From: Sulfurivermis fontis
Lineage (GTDB): Bacteria > Pseudomonadota > Gammaproteobacteria > Thiohalomonadales > Thiohalomonadaceae
Length of the DNA: 64,000 nucleotides
Reading direction: 5' to 3'
Assembly (NCBI RefSeq): GCF_004001245.1
Contig: NZ_AP018724.1
Span: 1,418,501 to 1,482,500, forward strand
The notes beneath the pieces are model-generated. The model made no database searches, was not told where the DNA came from, and saw only the letters and a list, made by a program, of their open reading frames with translations. How positions within the stretch are numbered: the first letter of the stretch is position 1; every line of letters begins with the position of its first letter. The translations under genes and the position numbers were made by a program. This document shows positions 39,046 through 49,552 of the stretch, one piece after another.

Positions 39046-39711
39046 TCATTCCTTGAGCGTCAGCCGCAGCTCGCCGTCCCTCACTTCCATCGCCGCCACG
39101 CCGGCGGCAAAGGCCTGCCAGAAGCCCTGGTCGTTGCCGAATTCCCGCACCAGATCGACATTCTTCAGATTGCCGAGCCAGGCATTGGGCAGCGGCACGC
39201 CCCACACGCTGACACCCTGAAGACGCATCACCGGGCGGCCGTCGGCGTAGCGTATCTCCATGCCGGCGGTGAGCTTGACGGTCTTGCCGCCGAGCAGGGG
39301 AAACTCCGGGTCGAGGGGGACCAGCAGCTTGGCACTGGCGAGATTGTCGGACAGGTCGATGACGAGACGCTGGGCGAGGTCGGGGTCGCGGGCGAGCAGG
39401 GCATTGAGCTCCCTTTCGCTGAGGGCGATCTCGCGGCGGGCGCCAACCTCCGAGTAGCGCTCCGGTGTGAGCGCAGACGGCCTGGCCGGCGGCGTATGTC
39501 GTGTGGTGTCGAGGCGCGCCAGCTTCTGTTCCAGCACCTGCTTTTCCTGCGGATTCAGTGTCACCGGGCTGAACGCGGCGGGAAACACCATGGCATACAC
39601 CAGCCACAGTGTCAGGACCACGGTCAGGATGATGGTGAGCAGGACGATGGCGGTGATCTTCCTGCCGGAGCCAGTCCTGGCCGGTGCGCTGGCGTGCGGT
39701 TCGGCAGTCAT
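39046..39711 (-). CDS. Membrane-anchored hypothetical protein
   Basis: A 221-residue protein with one transmembrane helix near the N-terminus ('ITAIVLLTIILTVVLTLWLV') and a periplasmic domain: 'ALSERELNALLARDPDLAQR', 'LVPLDPEFPLLGGKTVKLTA'. The layout suggests a lipid-binding or barrel-like periplasmic domain, but I do not recognise the family. The next gene on the same strand lies 43 bases upstream. Confidence 0.65.
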   Translation of the reverse strand: MTAEPHASAPARTGSGRKITAIVLLTIILTVVLTLWLVYAMVFPAAFSPVTLNPQEKQVLEQKLARLDTTRHTPPARPSALTPERYSEVGARREIALSERELNALLARDPDLAQRLVIDLSDNLASAKLLVPLDPEFPLLGGKTVKLTAGMEIRYADGRPVMRLQGVSVWGVPLPNAWLGNLKNVDLVREFGNDQGFWQAFAAGVAAMEVRDGELRLTLKE

Positions 39712-39754
39712 GAATCTTCCCGTGTCGTGGCGGCAGGTCTGTCGGCGACGGTTG

Positions 39755-40315
39755 TTAGAAACTCAGCGTCAGGCCGGTGCTGAGCGCGGAGAAATCCTCG
39801 TCCTGTTTGACACCATCCGCTGCCGTGTAGTCGTCGATGCTGCCGCGGGCGTAGTTGATATACCAGTGGGTCTCCGTGCCGGCATAGCGGAAAACCTCAT
39901 AGCCCAGGCCAACCTCATAGGCAGAGCCACTGCCGTCGGCTGCGGCCGCCGCGTTGTTCCAGTGTGTGACACGCCCGCCGGCGAGTTTGAAAAACAGTTT
40001 CGACTCGGCGCCGGGCCAGATTCGCGCCACCGCGAAGAGGCTGGACAGCCCCTCACCATCCGATGGATCCCAGATGTTGCCGGACCTGATGCTCCAGCCG
40101 CCGGCGGCGATGCCCAGTTGCAGTTGTGGATGCAGCGTATAGCCGCCGGCGAGGGCGAGATTCAGACGCGTGGTGTCGCGCTCGGCAGCCACCTGCGGGT
40201 CCAGGCTCACTCGGCCGACACCGACGTCGATGGCACCCCAGAAGCCGTGGCGCGGGGCATCCGCTGCAACAGCGTTACCGCAAAGAATGCACAGCAGGGG
40301 GATCAGGTAGCGCAT
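39755..40315 (-). CDS. Outer-membrane beta-barrel-like protein
   Basis: A 186-residue protein with a signal peptide ('YLIPLLCILCGNAVAADA') and alternating hydrophobic strands ending 'DFSALSTGLTLSF', with a C-terminal phenylalanine typical of outer-membrane barrels. The predicted eight-strand size matches OmpW/OmpX-like small barrels. Ligand unknown. ATG 40315 chosen because of the signal peptide; upstream frame is unsupported. Confidence 0.7.
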   Translation of the reverse strand: MRYLIPLLCILCGNAVAADAPRHGFWGAIDVGVGRVSLDPQVAAERDTTRLNLALAGGYTLHPQLQLGIAAGGWSIRSGNIWDPSDGEGLSSLFAVARIWPGAESKLFFKLAGGRVTHWNNAAAAADGSGSAYEVGLGYEVFRYAGTETHWYINYARGSIDDYTAADGVKQDEDFSALSTGLTLSF

Positions 40316-40406
40316 GGGGTTGTCCTGTTGGCGATTTGTGCCCGCAGGACAACTATAGCAGGGCGCGGGCACCGTCCGCTGCCAGCAGGCAGGGACGGTA
40401 CCGGGT

Positions 40407-40691
40407 TCAGGCATCTGCTTCGGCTGCCGGCTTTTTGGGCTGGCTCTGGCGCGGTTTCTTGCCTGTCACCACCTCCAGCAGGCGCGGACCGTGGTTCTCC
40501 ACCAGGGCCGTGGCGAGCTGGTGGGCGCTCTCGGTGGCCAGGGTGACGCCGGCGTCGCGGGCGGCCAGTTCCAGCAGCTCGGCCAGATTTTCCTGCTGCT
40601 CCAGACGGGCATCGTAGGCCTCGGCCTCGGCGCGGTTATCAAACATGGTGGTGGGGTCCTTGTCGCTTGCGTATCTGACGATTACAGCCAT
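40407..40691 (-). CDS. yebG: YebG family SOS-associated protein
   Basis: A 94-residue protein: 'AVIVRYASDKDPTTMFDNRA' and 'AEAYDARLEQQENLAELLEL' match YebG, a small DNA-damage-inducible protein of unknown mechanism. A lysine- and alanine-rich tail follows ('GKKPRQSQPKKPAAEADA'). A LexA-like box 75 bases upstream supports SOS control. Earlier in-frame starts would cross that box and are rejected. Confidence 0.88.
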   Translation of the reverse strand: MAVIVRYASDKDPTTMFDNRAEAEAYDARLEQQENLAELLELAARDAGVTLATESAHQLATALVENHGPRLLEVVTGKKPRQSQPKKPAAEADA

Positions 40692-40765
40692 GGTCGGAGG
40701 GTTCCTCACTGGTAGTTGCCTTTCGATTCCGCCCCTGGGAGCGGAAAACAGGGATGCGACGCGCA

Positions 40766-40781
40766 CTGTATACATATACAC
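40766..40781 (-). promoter_or_regulatory. LexA (SOS) box of yebG
   Basis: CTGTATACATATACAC matches the E. coli-type LexA consensus CTGTATATATATACAG at 14 of 16 positions. It lies about 75 bases ahead of the yebG start. Confidence 0.75.
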
Positions 40782-40868
40782 GTCATGCCGCAAGCGGGAG
40801 CGGCGCAGCGATGGGGCGTCGTATATGGCCGGCGCATTGCCGGCCGGGTCATGCCGCAAACGGCGCGG

Positions 40869-41549
40869 TCAGAAGCCCTTGCGCAGCAGCGGCAGCATCT
40901 TGCCGAGCACGTCGTCCACGCCCATGCCGACCAGGTGGGTGAGCGAGACGTAGGATTGCAGGGCGTTGATGCTGGCATCCTCCTTCGAGGCGGTGCGCAG
41001 GCGTTTCATGAAGTGGATGTTGACGGTCTTCAGTTCGGCGTAGAGCTGCTCCAGCCCCTTCAACTCCCAGTCCGGTTGGGCATCGCCTGTGCGCAGGCCG
41101 AGATATTGTTTGACCAGGTAGGCGCCGACCAGGCGGTGGAAGGTCTCTTCCAGGTTGGCGAAGGGGAGATGGAAGTAGGCCAGCGGCTTGAGGCGGGCGA
41201 GGATCGGACAGGCGCTGGAGGCCATGATCACGCCGAAGATGGAGTTGAGAAAGGTCTGCGAGTCGGTGTTCTTGAAATAGCTGCGCTGGCGCGTGTGCAC
41301 CCAGACATCGGCGCGCTGGATGGACAGCGTCTGCACGAACTGTTCAGCAATCTCCTCGATGTCTACCGCGGCAGGGCAGAAACAGGTCTGCGCGGGGTCG
41401 AGGGGACAGTTGGCACAGCGGTTGTTTTCCAGTTGCGTCCACGCGGCGTGGCTGCCGGTGAGCGAGCTTTCGGCCTGGCGATCGATGTCGATCTCGAAGG
41501 CATAGGAGCGCCCGTCTTCCAGCTTCAGTTGGTAGGTGATGACGTTCAT
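40869..41549 (-). CDS. Conserved hypothetical protein with CxxC...CFC cysteines
   Basis: A 226-residue soluble protein. A cysteine cluster near residue 44 ('NNRCANCPLDPAQTCFCPAA') could bind metal. The C-terminal two-thirds is helical ('LEETFHRLVGAYLVKQYLGL', 'LVGMGVDDVLGKMLPLLRKG'). I believe it belongs to the DUF6901 group, but that is from memory. No catalytic motif is evident. Start at ATG 41549; longer frames upstream are shadows. Confidence 0.65.
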   Translation of the reverse strand: MNVITYQLKLEDGRSYAFEIDIDRQAESSLTGSHAAWTQLENNRCANCPLDPAQTCFCPAAVDIEEIAEQFVQTLSIQRADVWVHTRQRSYFKNTDSQTFLNSIFGVIMASSACPILARLKPLAYFHLPFANLEETFHRLVGAYLVKQYLGLRTGDAQPDWELKGLEQLYAELKTVNIHFMKRLRTASKEDASINALQSYVSLTHLVGMGVDDVLGKMLPLLRKGF

Positions 41550-41677
41550 GGAGTGACGGCCCCGCAGCGTGATGACAGCGGCCAGCATAGCGCGTGGTCG
41601 TGGCAGTCGCCTAGGGGTGGGCAGGATTGTTCCGTGACAGCCCGGCACGGTCACGGAAAAGATGACATAGGCCGTGC

Positions 41678-43345
41678 TCAGTAGGTCTCGCCGAACAGCG
41701 GCAGGCCGTGCCCGGCGATCTGCGCGCGCAGCGCGTCGTTGAGATAGAAGGCCGGCACCGGCAGTTCGGTGGCACGGCAATGGCGGGCGACCACGGCCAT
41801 GGCCTCGTCGCGGCTCTGGAAGCGGGCGCGGGTCTGGAACTTGCCCTGACCGTCGGCCACCCGCCACTTGTCCTGACGCCGCTCCATGTTGAGCCACGGT
41901 TCGCGTGTGGCGATCAGGGTGGTTTCCACCCTGCAGCGGAACGGCCGGCCGAGACGGTTGATGGCCTGGGGAATTTCGCGGTCGTAATGCTGCTTGATGG
42001 GCGTCAGCTCACGCATGTAGCGCAGTTCCTGGATGTCACCCGGCGGCCAGGCGATGCCAGCGTAGCCGTTCTCGCTGGCGTGGATCAGCATCAGCTTGGC
42101 GGCCAGTGCCGCCCATTCCTTCTTGAACGGCGCATCGGCCACCTGGCCCCACCAGCTGGTGTCGTAGCCGTCGCGGCGGCCGCTCTGGTGCCAGTCGCTC
42201 TGCACCTCCTCGATGAACAGCAGCTTGCGCCCGGCGCTGTCGCTGCGGGTGGTGGTGCGGATGTGCACCAGCACGTTGTGATCGTAGAAATGACCGCCGA
42301 AAAAGATGCGCTGGTGGTCGGGCAGCGTCACCAGCCATTCGCGGTAGTCGTGGCCGCCGAACAGGGTGAGATGGTCATAGCGGGTGTGGTTGCTGGCGCC
42401 GCTGCGGATGTCGAAGTGTTCGCGCGCGTGGCGATCGGCGGCAAGCTTGGCGTCGAGGCTGCTGTCGAAGAACAGGCGGCAGGCGGCGTCCTCCGCCGCC
42501 TCCGGGTTGGGCACGGCGCGGCCGTAGGGGTCGAGGGCGAACCAGTATTTGTTCAGCGCCATGGGGTGGCCGTTGTGCAGCGTCTTCACCACGCCGACGC
42601 GGTAGTTGTAGCAGGAGTCCACGTAGCGCTGCACGCACAGACAGTGGGCGTCGAGCCTGAGCGCGGCGCGGTACACCGCCTGATGCGGCATGCGCCGTGC
42701 CACCTCGCGGAAGTTGAGGCCGCCGTTGGCGCCCCAGATCTGCTCGGTGCTGAGTTCCAGGCGGATGTGGCGGAACTGCAGGCGCTGCAGCAGCTCACTC
42801 TTGTCCAGCATGCGCTCCGCCGGCTGATCCCGCAGAAACTCCGGCAGGCCCGACCAGTGCAGTTCCTCGGCACGCACGCCGTGCTGCGTCATGTTGGCGA
42901 GGGTGGCACGCCACTGCGCGGCGCTGGCCCGCGGCTGGGGCAGGGCGGCGAGGCGCCGGCGTAGCAGGGAATAGAGGTGGCGCGGCGCGGAATAGACCTT
43001 GGCCGACAGCTGCGGCTGACTGTCGATGAGGCGGCGGCGCGCGGTTTCGATGTGACGGCGCTGGGGTTCCTGGCGTACCCAGCGATCCAGTGCCGCCTTG
43101 TCCTCGTCACTCCAGTCATCGGCCTGACGCACACTGTCCAGGGTGTAGCCGGAGAACGCGTAGTCGTACTCGGTCCAGCCCGCACGCGGTGTACCGTCCG
43201 CGCCGCGATAGCGATAAACCACATCCACCAGGGCATAGAGCGCCTGGTGCTCTGAGTTTGGCCCGACGCCGGGCTGGCGCAAGGCATGGTATTTGGACCG
43301 TTCCGTGGACAGGTCGATGACTCTTCCGCCAGGCAGTTCCAGCAT
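41678..43345 (-). CDS. Large hypothetical protein with phage-type 'EVQSDWHQ' domain
   Basis: A 555-residue protein of unknown function. The C-terminal part contains 'LLFIEEVQSDWHQSGRRDGY', 'DAPFKKEWAALAAKLMLIHA' and 'ENGYAGIAWPPGDIQELRY'. This combination recurs, as I remember, in large polyvalent proteins of phages and conjugative plasmids, where its role is unknown. Here it sits on the chromosome without phage genes. The N-terminal half is helical with no signal peptide. GGAGG ten bases before ATG 43345 fixes the start. It is divergent from the phospholipase-GDPD gene. Confidence 0.65.
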   Translation of the reverse strand: MLELPGGRVIDLSTERSKYHALRQPGVGPNSEHQALYALVDVVYRYRGADGTPRAGWTEYDYAFSGYTLDSVRQADDWSDEDKAALDRWVRQEPQRRHIETARRRLIDSQPQLSAKVYSAPRHLYSLLRRRLAALPQPRASAAQWRATLANMTQHGVRAEELHWSGLPEFLRDQPAERMLDKSELLQRLQFRHIRLELSTEQIWGANGGLNFREVARRMPHQAVYRAALRLDAHCLCVQRYVDSCYNYRVGVVKTLHNGHPMALNKYWFALDPYGRAVPNPEAAEDAACRLFFDSSLDAKLAADRHAREHFDIRSGASNHTRYDHLTLFGGHDYREWLVTLPDHQRIFFGGHFYDHNVLVHIRTTTRSDSAGRKLLFIEEVQSDWHQSGRRDGYDTSWWGQVADAPFKKEWAALAAKLMLIHASENGYAGIAWPPGDIQELRYMRELTPIKQHYDREIPQAINRLGRPFRCRVETTLIATREPWLNMERRQDKWRVADGQGKFQTRARFQSRDEAMAVVARHCRATELPVPAFYLNDALRAQIAGHGLPLFGETY

Positions 43346-43494
43346 GGGCCACGTTCCTCCGTACGGTGCTGATACCGCGTAATTGATTAGTAAATTACTC
43401 ATGTATTGCCGCGCATTCAACCCGATGAACATTCCGGTTATTGCGGCAACGGGGTAAGGTAGCGGGCGGAAAAGGACAGCGAAGGAGGCGGCAC

Positions 43495-45654
43495 ATGTCA
43501 CAGACGACAACAGGGACGCCGGCCGGGGCGACCGCCATTCTGGTGGTGCACGGCATCGGCCAGCACGACAAATACGCAACCCTGGCGGCCTTCGCCGCCG
43601 GCCTTACGCAGTCGCTGGCGGACGAGCCGCGGATGCAGCGGCGGCTGGTGGCGCTGGGCGACGGCGTGGAAAGCGCGCTGTCACTCGAGGCGGGCGGACG
43701 CCAGGTGGATCTGTTCGAGTACTACTACCAGCCGCAGTTGCAGCGCAGTGTCGCCGCCAGCGATGTGGCGGGCTTCGTGTTTCACACCATCCGGCGCGTG
43801 CGCGCATTGTACCGGGTTTATGACTTCGACAGCAGGCAACGGGAACTGCGGCGGCGCCAGGCGGCGAAAGAGCCGGCCGATGCGGAACTGATCGCCTGGG
43901 ACTACATGCTGCGCCATCGCAATACCCGGCTGTCGGCGCTGCTGGCCCTGCCGCTGATCGGCCTGTATCGCTTGTGGAGCATCGCCCCCGGTTTCATACA
44001 GCGCCCCCTGCAATGGCTCGGTGCACGTCTGTTGCAAAAGTATGTGCTGGAGGTGTTCGGCGACCTGGTGGCCTATCTGGCCATCGATCCCAAGGCGCGC
44101 CTCAACAGCAAACGGGCGGAGATCCTCGCCGGTTGCACGGCACGCATCAAGCAGCTGCTGTCCGCCGGCTACGGGCGGGTGATCGTGGCGGGTCATTCCC
44201 TCGGCAGCGTGGTGGCCTATGACGCGCTCAGCCGGGTGGCGCGCGATGCCGCCTGCGGGTTGTTCGACGAGCGGCAGTGCGACCGCCTCAAGGGCTTCGT
44301 GACCTTCGGCTCGCCCCTCGACAAGGTGGCCTTCGTGTTCTGGCCGACGGCCACGGCGGAAAGCCGGGGCAGCGCCTGGGATGTGCGCTGTGCGCAGGTT
44401 TACGCCGGCATGCTGCCGCACTTCTACGGCATGCGCAGCGCCACGGTACAGCAGCAGCTGAAGTCGCCGGTCGTGCAACCGGCGGCGACGGTGTTCGACG
44501 ACGTGCGCTGGCTGAATTATCACTGCGATCGCGACCTCGTCTCCGGCCATCTGGATGCCTACGACGGCGTCGACAACCGCCGGATCGGCACGACGGATGC
44601 GGACATCGATCTGTTCAAGGCGTTTTCCGATCACAGCATGTACTGGGCGAGCCGCGAAATGTTCGACGGCGTGGCGGCGGAGTTCCTGCCCGACATTCCC
44701 GCGGCACCTGCCGTCGGCGCCGTGTCCCCGGAGGCCAACCGCTTTTTCGGGGAGCGGACGCGTCCGCTGATCCTCGGCCACCGCGGCGTGCCGCTGCTGC
44801 ATCAGGAAAACACGCTCTCCGGTTTGCGCCGCGCACTGGAGCTGGGCATCGACGGCGTGGAGTTCGACGTGTTCAAGACCCGCGACGGCAAGATCGTCGT
44901 GTTCCATGACGAGGACACCGAACGCCTGACCGGCGTGAAGGGCAACATCACGCAGATGACCTGGGATGAGGTGGCGCGCCTGCGCATCCGCCGCCGCATC
45001 GACATGGGCGGCGGCCGCGTCGTCGAGTACCCGACGGAGGAGCGTATCCCGCTGCTGGAGGAGGTGCTGGACGAATTCAAGGGCCGGCTGCTGATGAACA
45101 TCGAAATGAAGGCCTACGCGCCCGACTGGGCGCGGCGCCACACCGGCACCGAAGTGGCACGCGTCATCCGCCGCTGCGCTGCCGCCGATTCGGTGGTCAT
45201 CACCTCCTTCGATTTCTTCATGCTGTACTATCTGGAGCAGGAACTGCCCGGCCTGCACTCCGGCTTCGCCTACGACGACGGCATGATGGCCAATGCGGCG
45301 GGGGAGTGGCTGCAGCGCTTTCCGGAACTGGCCACCGAGCTGGCCCGCGCCCCCGGCAACCAGAACGACCTCAGCTTCCTCAATTTCGTGCTGGAGGCCA
45401 ACGCCGTGGGCAAGGCCATCGGCTCGACCCTGGTGGATGCCGAATACACCCTGCTCGACAGCGACACGGTGGCGCGTTTCCATGACAGAAACATGCTGGT
45501 GGGGGCCTATACGGCCTTTCCGCTCGATACGCGCTATGTGCGCTATCCCGACGAGGATCAGGACGCGGTGGTGCAGCGGCTGGTGCAGTTGGGCGTGGAC
45601 TGGATCGAGACCGATGATCCGGGGCGGGTGCAGGAACTGTATGCGCGGCTGTAG
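43495..45654 (+). CDS. Fusion of alpha/beta-hydrolase (lipase-like) and glycerophosphodiester phosphodiesterase
   Basis: A 719-residue two-domain protein. Residues about 10-420 are an alpha/beta-hydrolase with the opening strand 'AILVVHGIGQHDKYATLAAF' and nucleophile elbow GHSLG at about 232 ('VIVAGHSLGSVVAYDA'). Residues about 424-719 are a GDPD TIM barrel: 'LGHRGVPLLHQENTLSGLRR' with the catalytic HRG, 'GVEFDVFKTRDGKIVVFHDE' and 'NIEMK'. A hydrophobic stretch near 150-180 may touch the membrane. Together the domains could deacylate a phospholipid and then hydrolyse the glycerophosphodiester; this is inference. GAAGGAGG precedes the start. Confidence 0.85.
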   Translation: MSQTTTGTPAGATAILVVHGIGQHDKYATLAAFAAGLTQSLADEPRMQRRLVALGDGVESALSLEAGGRQVDLFEYYYQPQLQRSVAASDVAGFVFHTIRRVRALYRVYDFDSRQRELRRRQAAKEPADAELIAWDYMLRHRNTRLSALLALPLIGLYRLWSIAPGFIQRPLQWLGARLLQKYVLEVFGDLVAYLAIDPKARLNSKRAEILAGCTARIKQLLSAGYGRVIVAGHSLGSVVAYDALSRVARDAACGLFDERQCDRLKGFVTFGSPLDKVAFVFWPTATAESRGSAWDVRCAQVYAGMLPHFYGMRSATVQQQLKSPVVQPAATVFDDVRWLNYHCDRDLVSGHLDAYDGVDNRRIGTTDADIDLFKAFSDHSMYWASREMFDGVAAEFLPDIPAAPAVGAVSPEANRFFGERTRPLILGHRGVPLLHQENTLSGLRRALELGIDGVEFDVFKTRDGKIVVFHDEDTERLTGVKGNITQMTWDEVARLRIRRRIDMGGGRVVEYPTEERIPLLEEVLDEFKGRLLMNIEMKAYAPDWARRHTGTEVARVIRRCAAADSVVITSFDFFMLYYLEQELPGLHSGFAYDDGMMANAAGEWLQRFPELATELARAPGNQNDLSFLNFVLEANAVGKAIGSTLVDAEYTLLDSDTVARFHDRNMLVGAYTAFPLDTRYVRYPDEDQDAVVQRLVQLGVDWIETDDPGRVQELYARL

Positions 45655-45660
45655 GCGCGT

Positions 45661-47979
<2,319 letters not shown>

Positions 47980-48180
47980 CCCCTCGTCTTGCCCTCCCTT
48001 GTCACTCAAGCCGCGTCAGGATTTGTTGTGCCTCTGGCTACGGGGTAGTATCCGGTCCATGGCAGCGGGATTATACGGCGGATTGCGACCAAGGCGAGTG
48101 TGGATTTTGACGGTGTCGGTATTGGGACTTACCCTTATCCGCACGATTCCGACCGTCGCAGATGCAGACGAGGCAAACCG

Positions 48181-48831
48181 ATGAGCAACACGACATTTGC
48201 AGTGATTTTTTCCGGCCAGCTGGTCGAGGGCGCCAGGGTCGAGCAGGTGCAGGCCAACTTTTCCCAGCTGTTCAAGGTGGAGCTGGCCCGTATCACGCCG
48301 ATGTTCTGCGGCAAGCCGGTGACCATCAAGAAGGGCATCGACGAGGCGACGGCGAAGAAGTACCAGCAGGCCTTGTTGCAGGCGGGGGCGATCTGTCAGG
48401 TGGTCGACCTGGCTGCTGCGGCTCCCGCGGCTGCACAACAGGCCCCCGCCGCGCCGGCAGCCGGCACGGCTCCGGCAGCGGCACCCGTGGCCGCCGCACC
48501 GGCTGGCGGTTTGAACGCCACCCTGGCCGAACCGGGGGTGATCATCAAGGAGCCGGAAGAGGTGCCGCCGCTGCAGGTGGATATCTCCCATCTCAGCATG
48601 GGGGCGCTGGGCGAGACCATCATCCAGCCCGCAGCGACCGCCGAACTCAAGGTCGATGTCAGCGCCCTGTCCTTGGCCGAGCCCGGCGTGCTGCTGGTGC
48701 CGCCCAGCGAGGTGGAGGCATTGCAGGTGGACGTCAGCGCGTTGAGCATGGCCGAACCGGGCGTCATCCTCAAAGAGCCGGAAGAGGTGGCTCCGGCACA
48801 GATCGACACCAGCAAGATCAGTCTGGCCTAG
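48181..48831 (+). CDS. Hypothetical protein with four 25-residue repeats
   Basis: A 216-residue protein. An N-terminal domain of about 75 residues ('TFAVIFSGQLVEGARVEQVQ', 'MFCGKPVTIKKGIDEATAKK') is joined by an alanine/proline linker to four tandem repeats of about 25 residues with the core 'VSALSMAEPGVILKEPEEV'. Repeats 1, 3 and 4 are close; repeat 2 is diverged ('ISHLSMGALGETIIQP'). The N-terminal domain resembles small conserved proteins of unknown function in sulfur oxidisers. No signal peptide. It converges with the lytic transglycosylase gene, overlapping by four bases. Confidence 0.75.
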   Translation: MSNTTFAVIFSGQLVEGARVEQVQANFSQLFKVELARITPMFCGKPVTIKKGIDEATAKKYQQALLQAGAICQVVDLAAAAPAAAQQAPAAPAAGTAPAAAPVAAAPAGGLNATLAEPGVIIKEPEEVPPLQVDISHLSMGALGETIIQPAATAELKVDVSALSLAEPGVLLVPPSEVEALQVDVSALSMAEPGVILKEPEEVAPAQIDTSKISLA

Positions 48832-49475
48832 AGAACGTCCTTGTAGCGGGCGTAGAGCTGGGTGACGCGACGCACGTAGTTGCGCGTCTCGGGGTAGGGC
48901 GGGATGCCGCGATAACGCTCCACCGCGTCGGGGCCCGCGTTGTAGGCCGCCGCGGCGAGACGGATGTCGTTGCGGTAGCGGGCCAGCAGTTCTTTCAGCA
49001 GGCGGGTGCCGCCGTCCAGATTTTCATGCACATCGAACGGGTCGCGCACGCCGAGCTTGAGCTGGGTCTTGGGCATGAGCTGCATCAGCCCCTGCGCGCC
49101 GGCACGGGAAACCGCCCGGTGATTGAAGTTGGACTCTGCATGCACCACGGCACGGATCAGGGCCGGCTCCAGGCCGTGACGCTCAGCCACCTGGCGGATC
49201 GGTTGCTGGTAGTCGCGGTGATTGAGCGGGATGCGGCTCCAGTCGGCGCGTGACAGTGTGCAGCCGAGGTAGCTGAACAGGCAGTCCGGCTCCAGCTTCT
49301 CGTAGTGCACCGAGCGCGGCTTGTCCTGGCTGTAGGTGACGGTGCCATCGGGGGCGGTGTACTTGTAGATCTCGCTGGCCGTCGCCGGCAGCGCGGCGAG
49401 CAGCAACACGGCCAGCCAGCGCGACGTGCGCCGCGGCTGGAATCGCTGTTGTGGCCCAACCCTGTCGTACTGCAT
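48828..49475 (-). CDS. Soluble lytic murein transglycosylase (SLT/GEWL fold)
   Basis: A 215-residue periplasmic peptidoglycan lyase. An N-terminal signal sequence ('SRWLAVLLLAALPATASE') precedes a DUF4124-like strand ('IYKYTAPDGTVTYSQDKPR') and the SLT domain. The catalytic glutamate is in 'RAVVHAESNFNHRAVS', with 'GAQGLMQLMPKT' and 'AAAYNAGPDAVERY' completing the fold. ATG 49475 with GAGGG upstream is preferred over the GTG six codons earlier. Confidence 0.9.
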   Translation of the reverse strand: MQYDRVGPQQRFQPRRTSRWLAVLLLAALPATASEIYKYTAPDGTVTYSQDKPRSVHYEKLEPDCLFSYLGCTLSRADWSRIPLNHRDYQQPIRQVAERHGLEPALIRAVVHAESNFNHRAVSRAGAQGLMQLMPKTQLKLGVRDPFDVHENLDGGTRLLKELLARYRNDIRLAAAAYNAGPDAVERYRGIPPYPETRNYVRRVTQLYARYKDVL

Positions 49476-49552
49476 CACCGCGCCCTCAGTCACGCTCGCT
49501 TCAGCCGGTAGCCAACATTCTTATCGGCCATGACCTTGATAGTTTAAACCGT

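Noticed and set aside
43681-45483. Minus-strand open frame of 600 codons
   Set aside because: Antisense to the hydrolase-GDPD fusion and without motifs; the plus frame has intact catalytic motifs in both domains.
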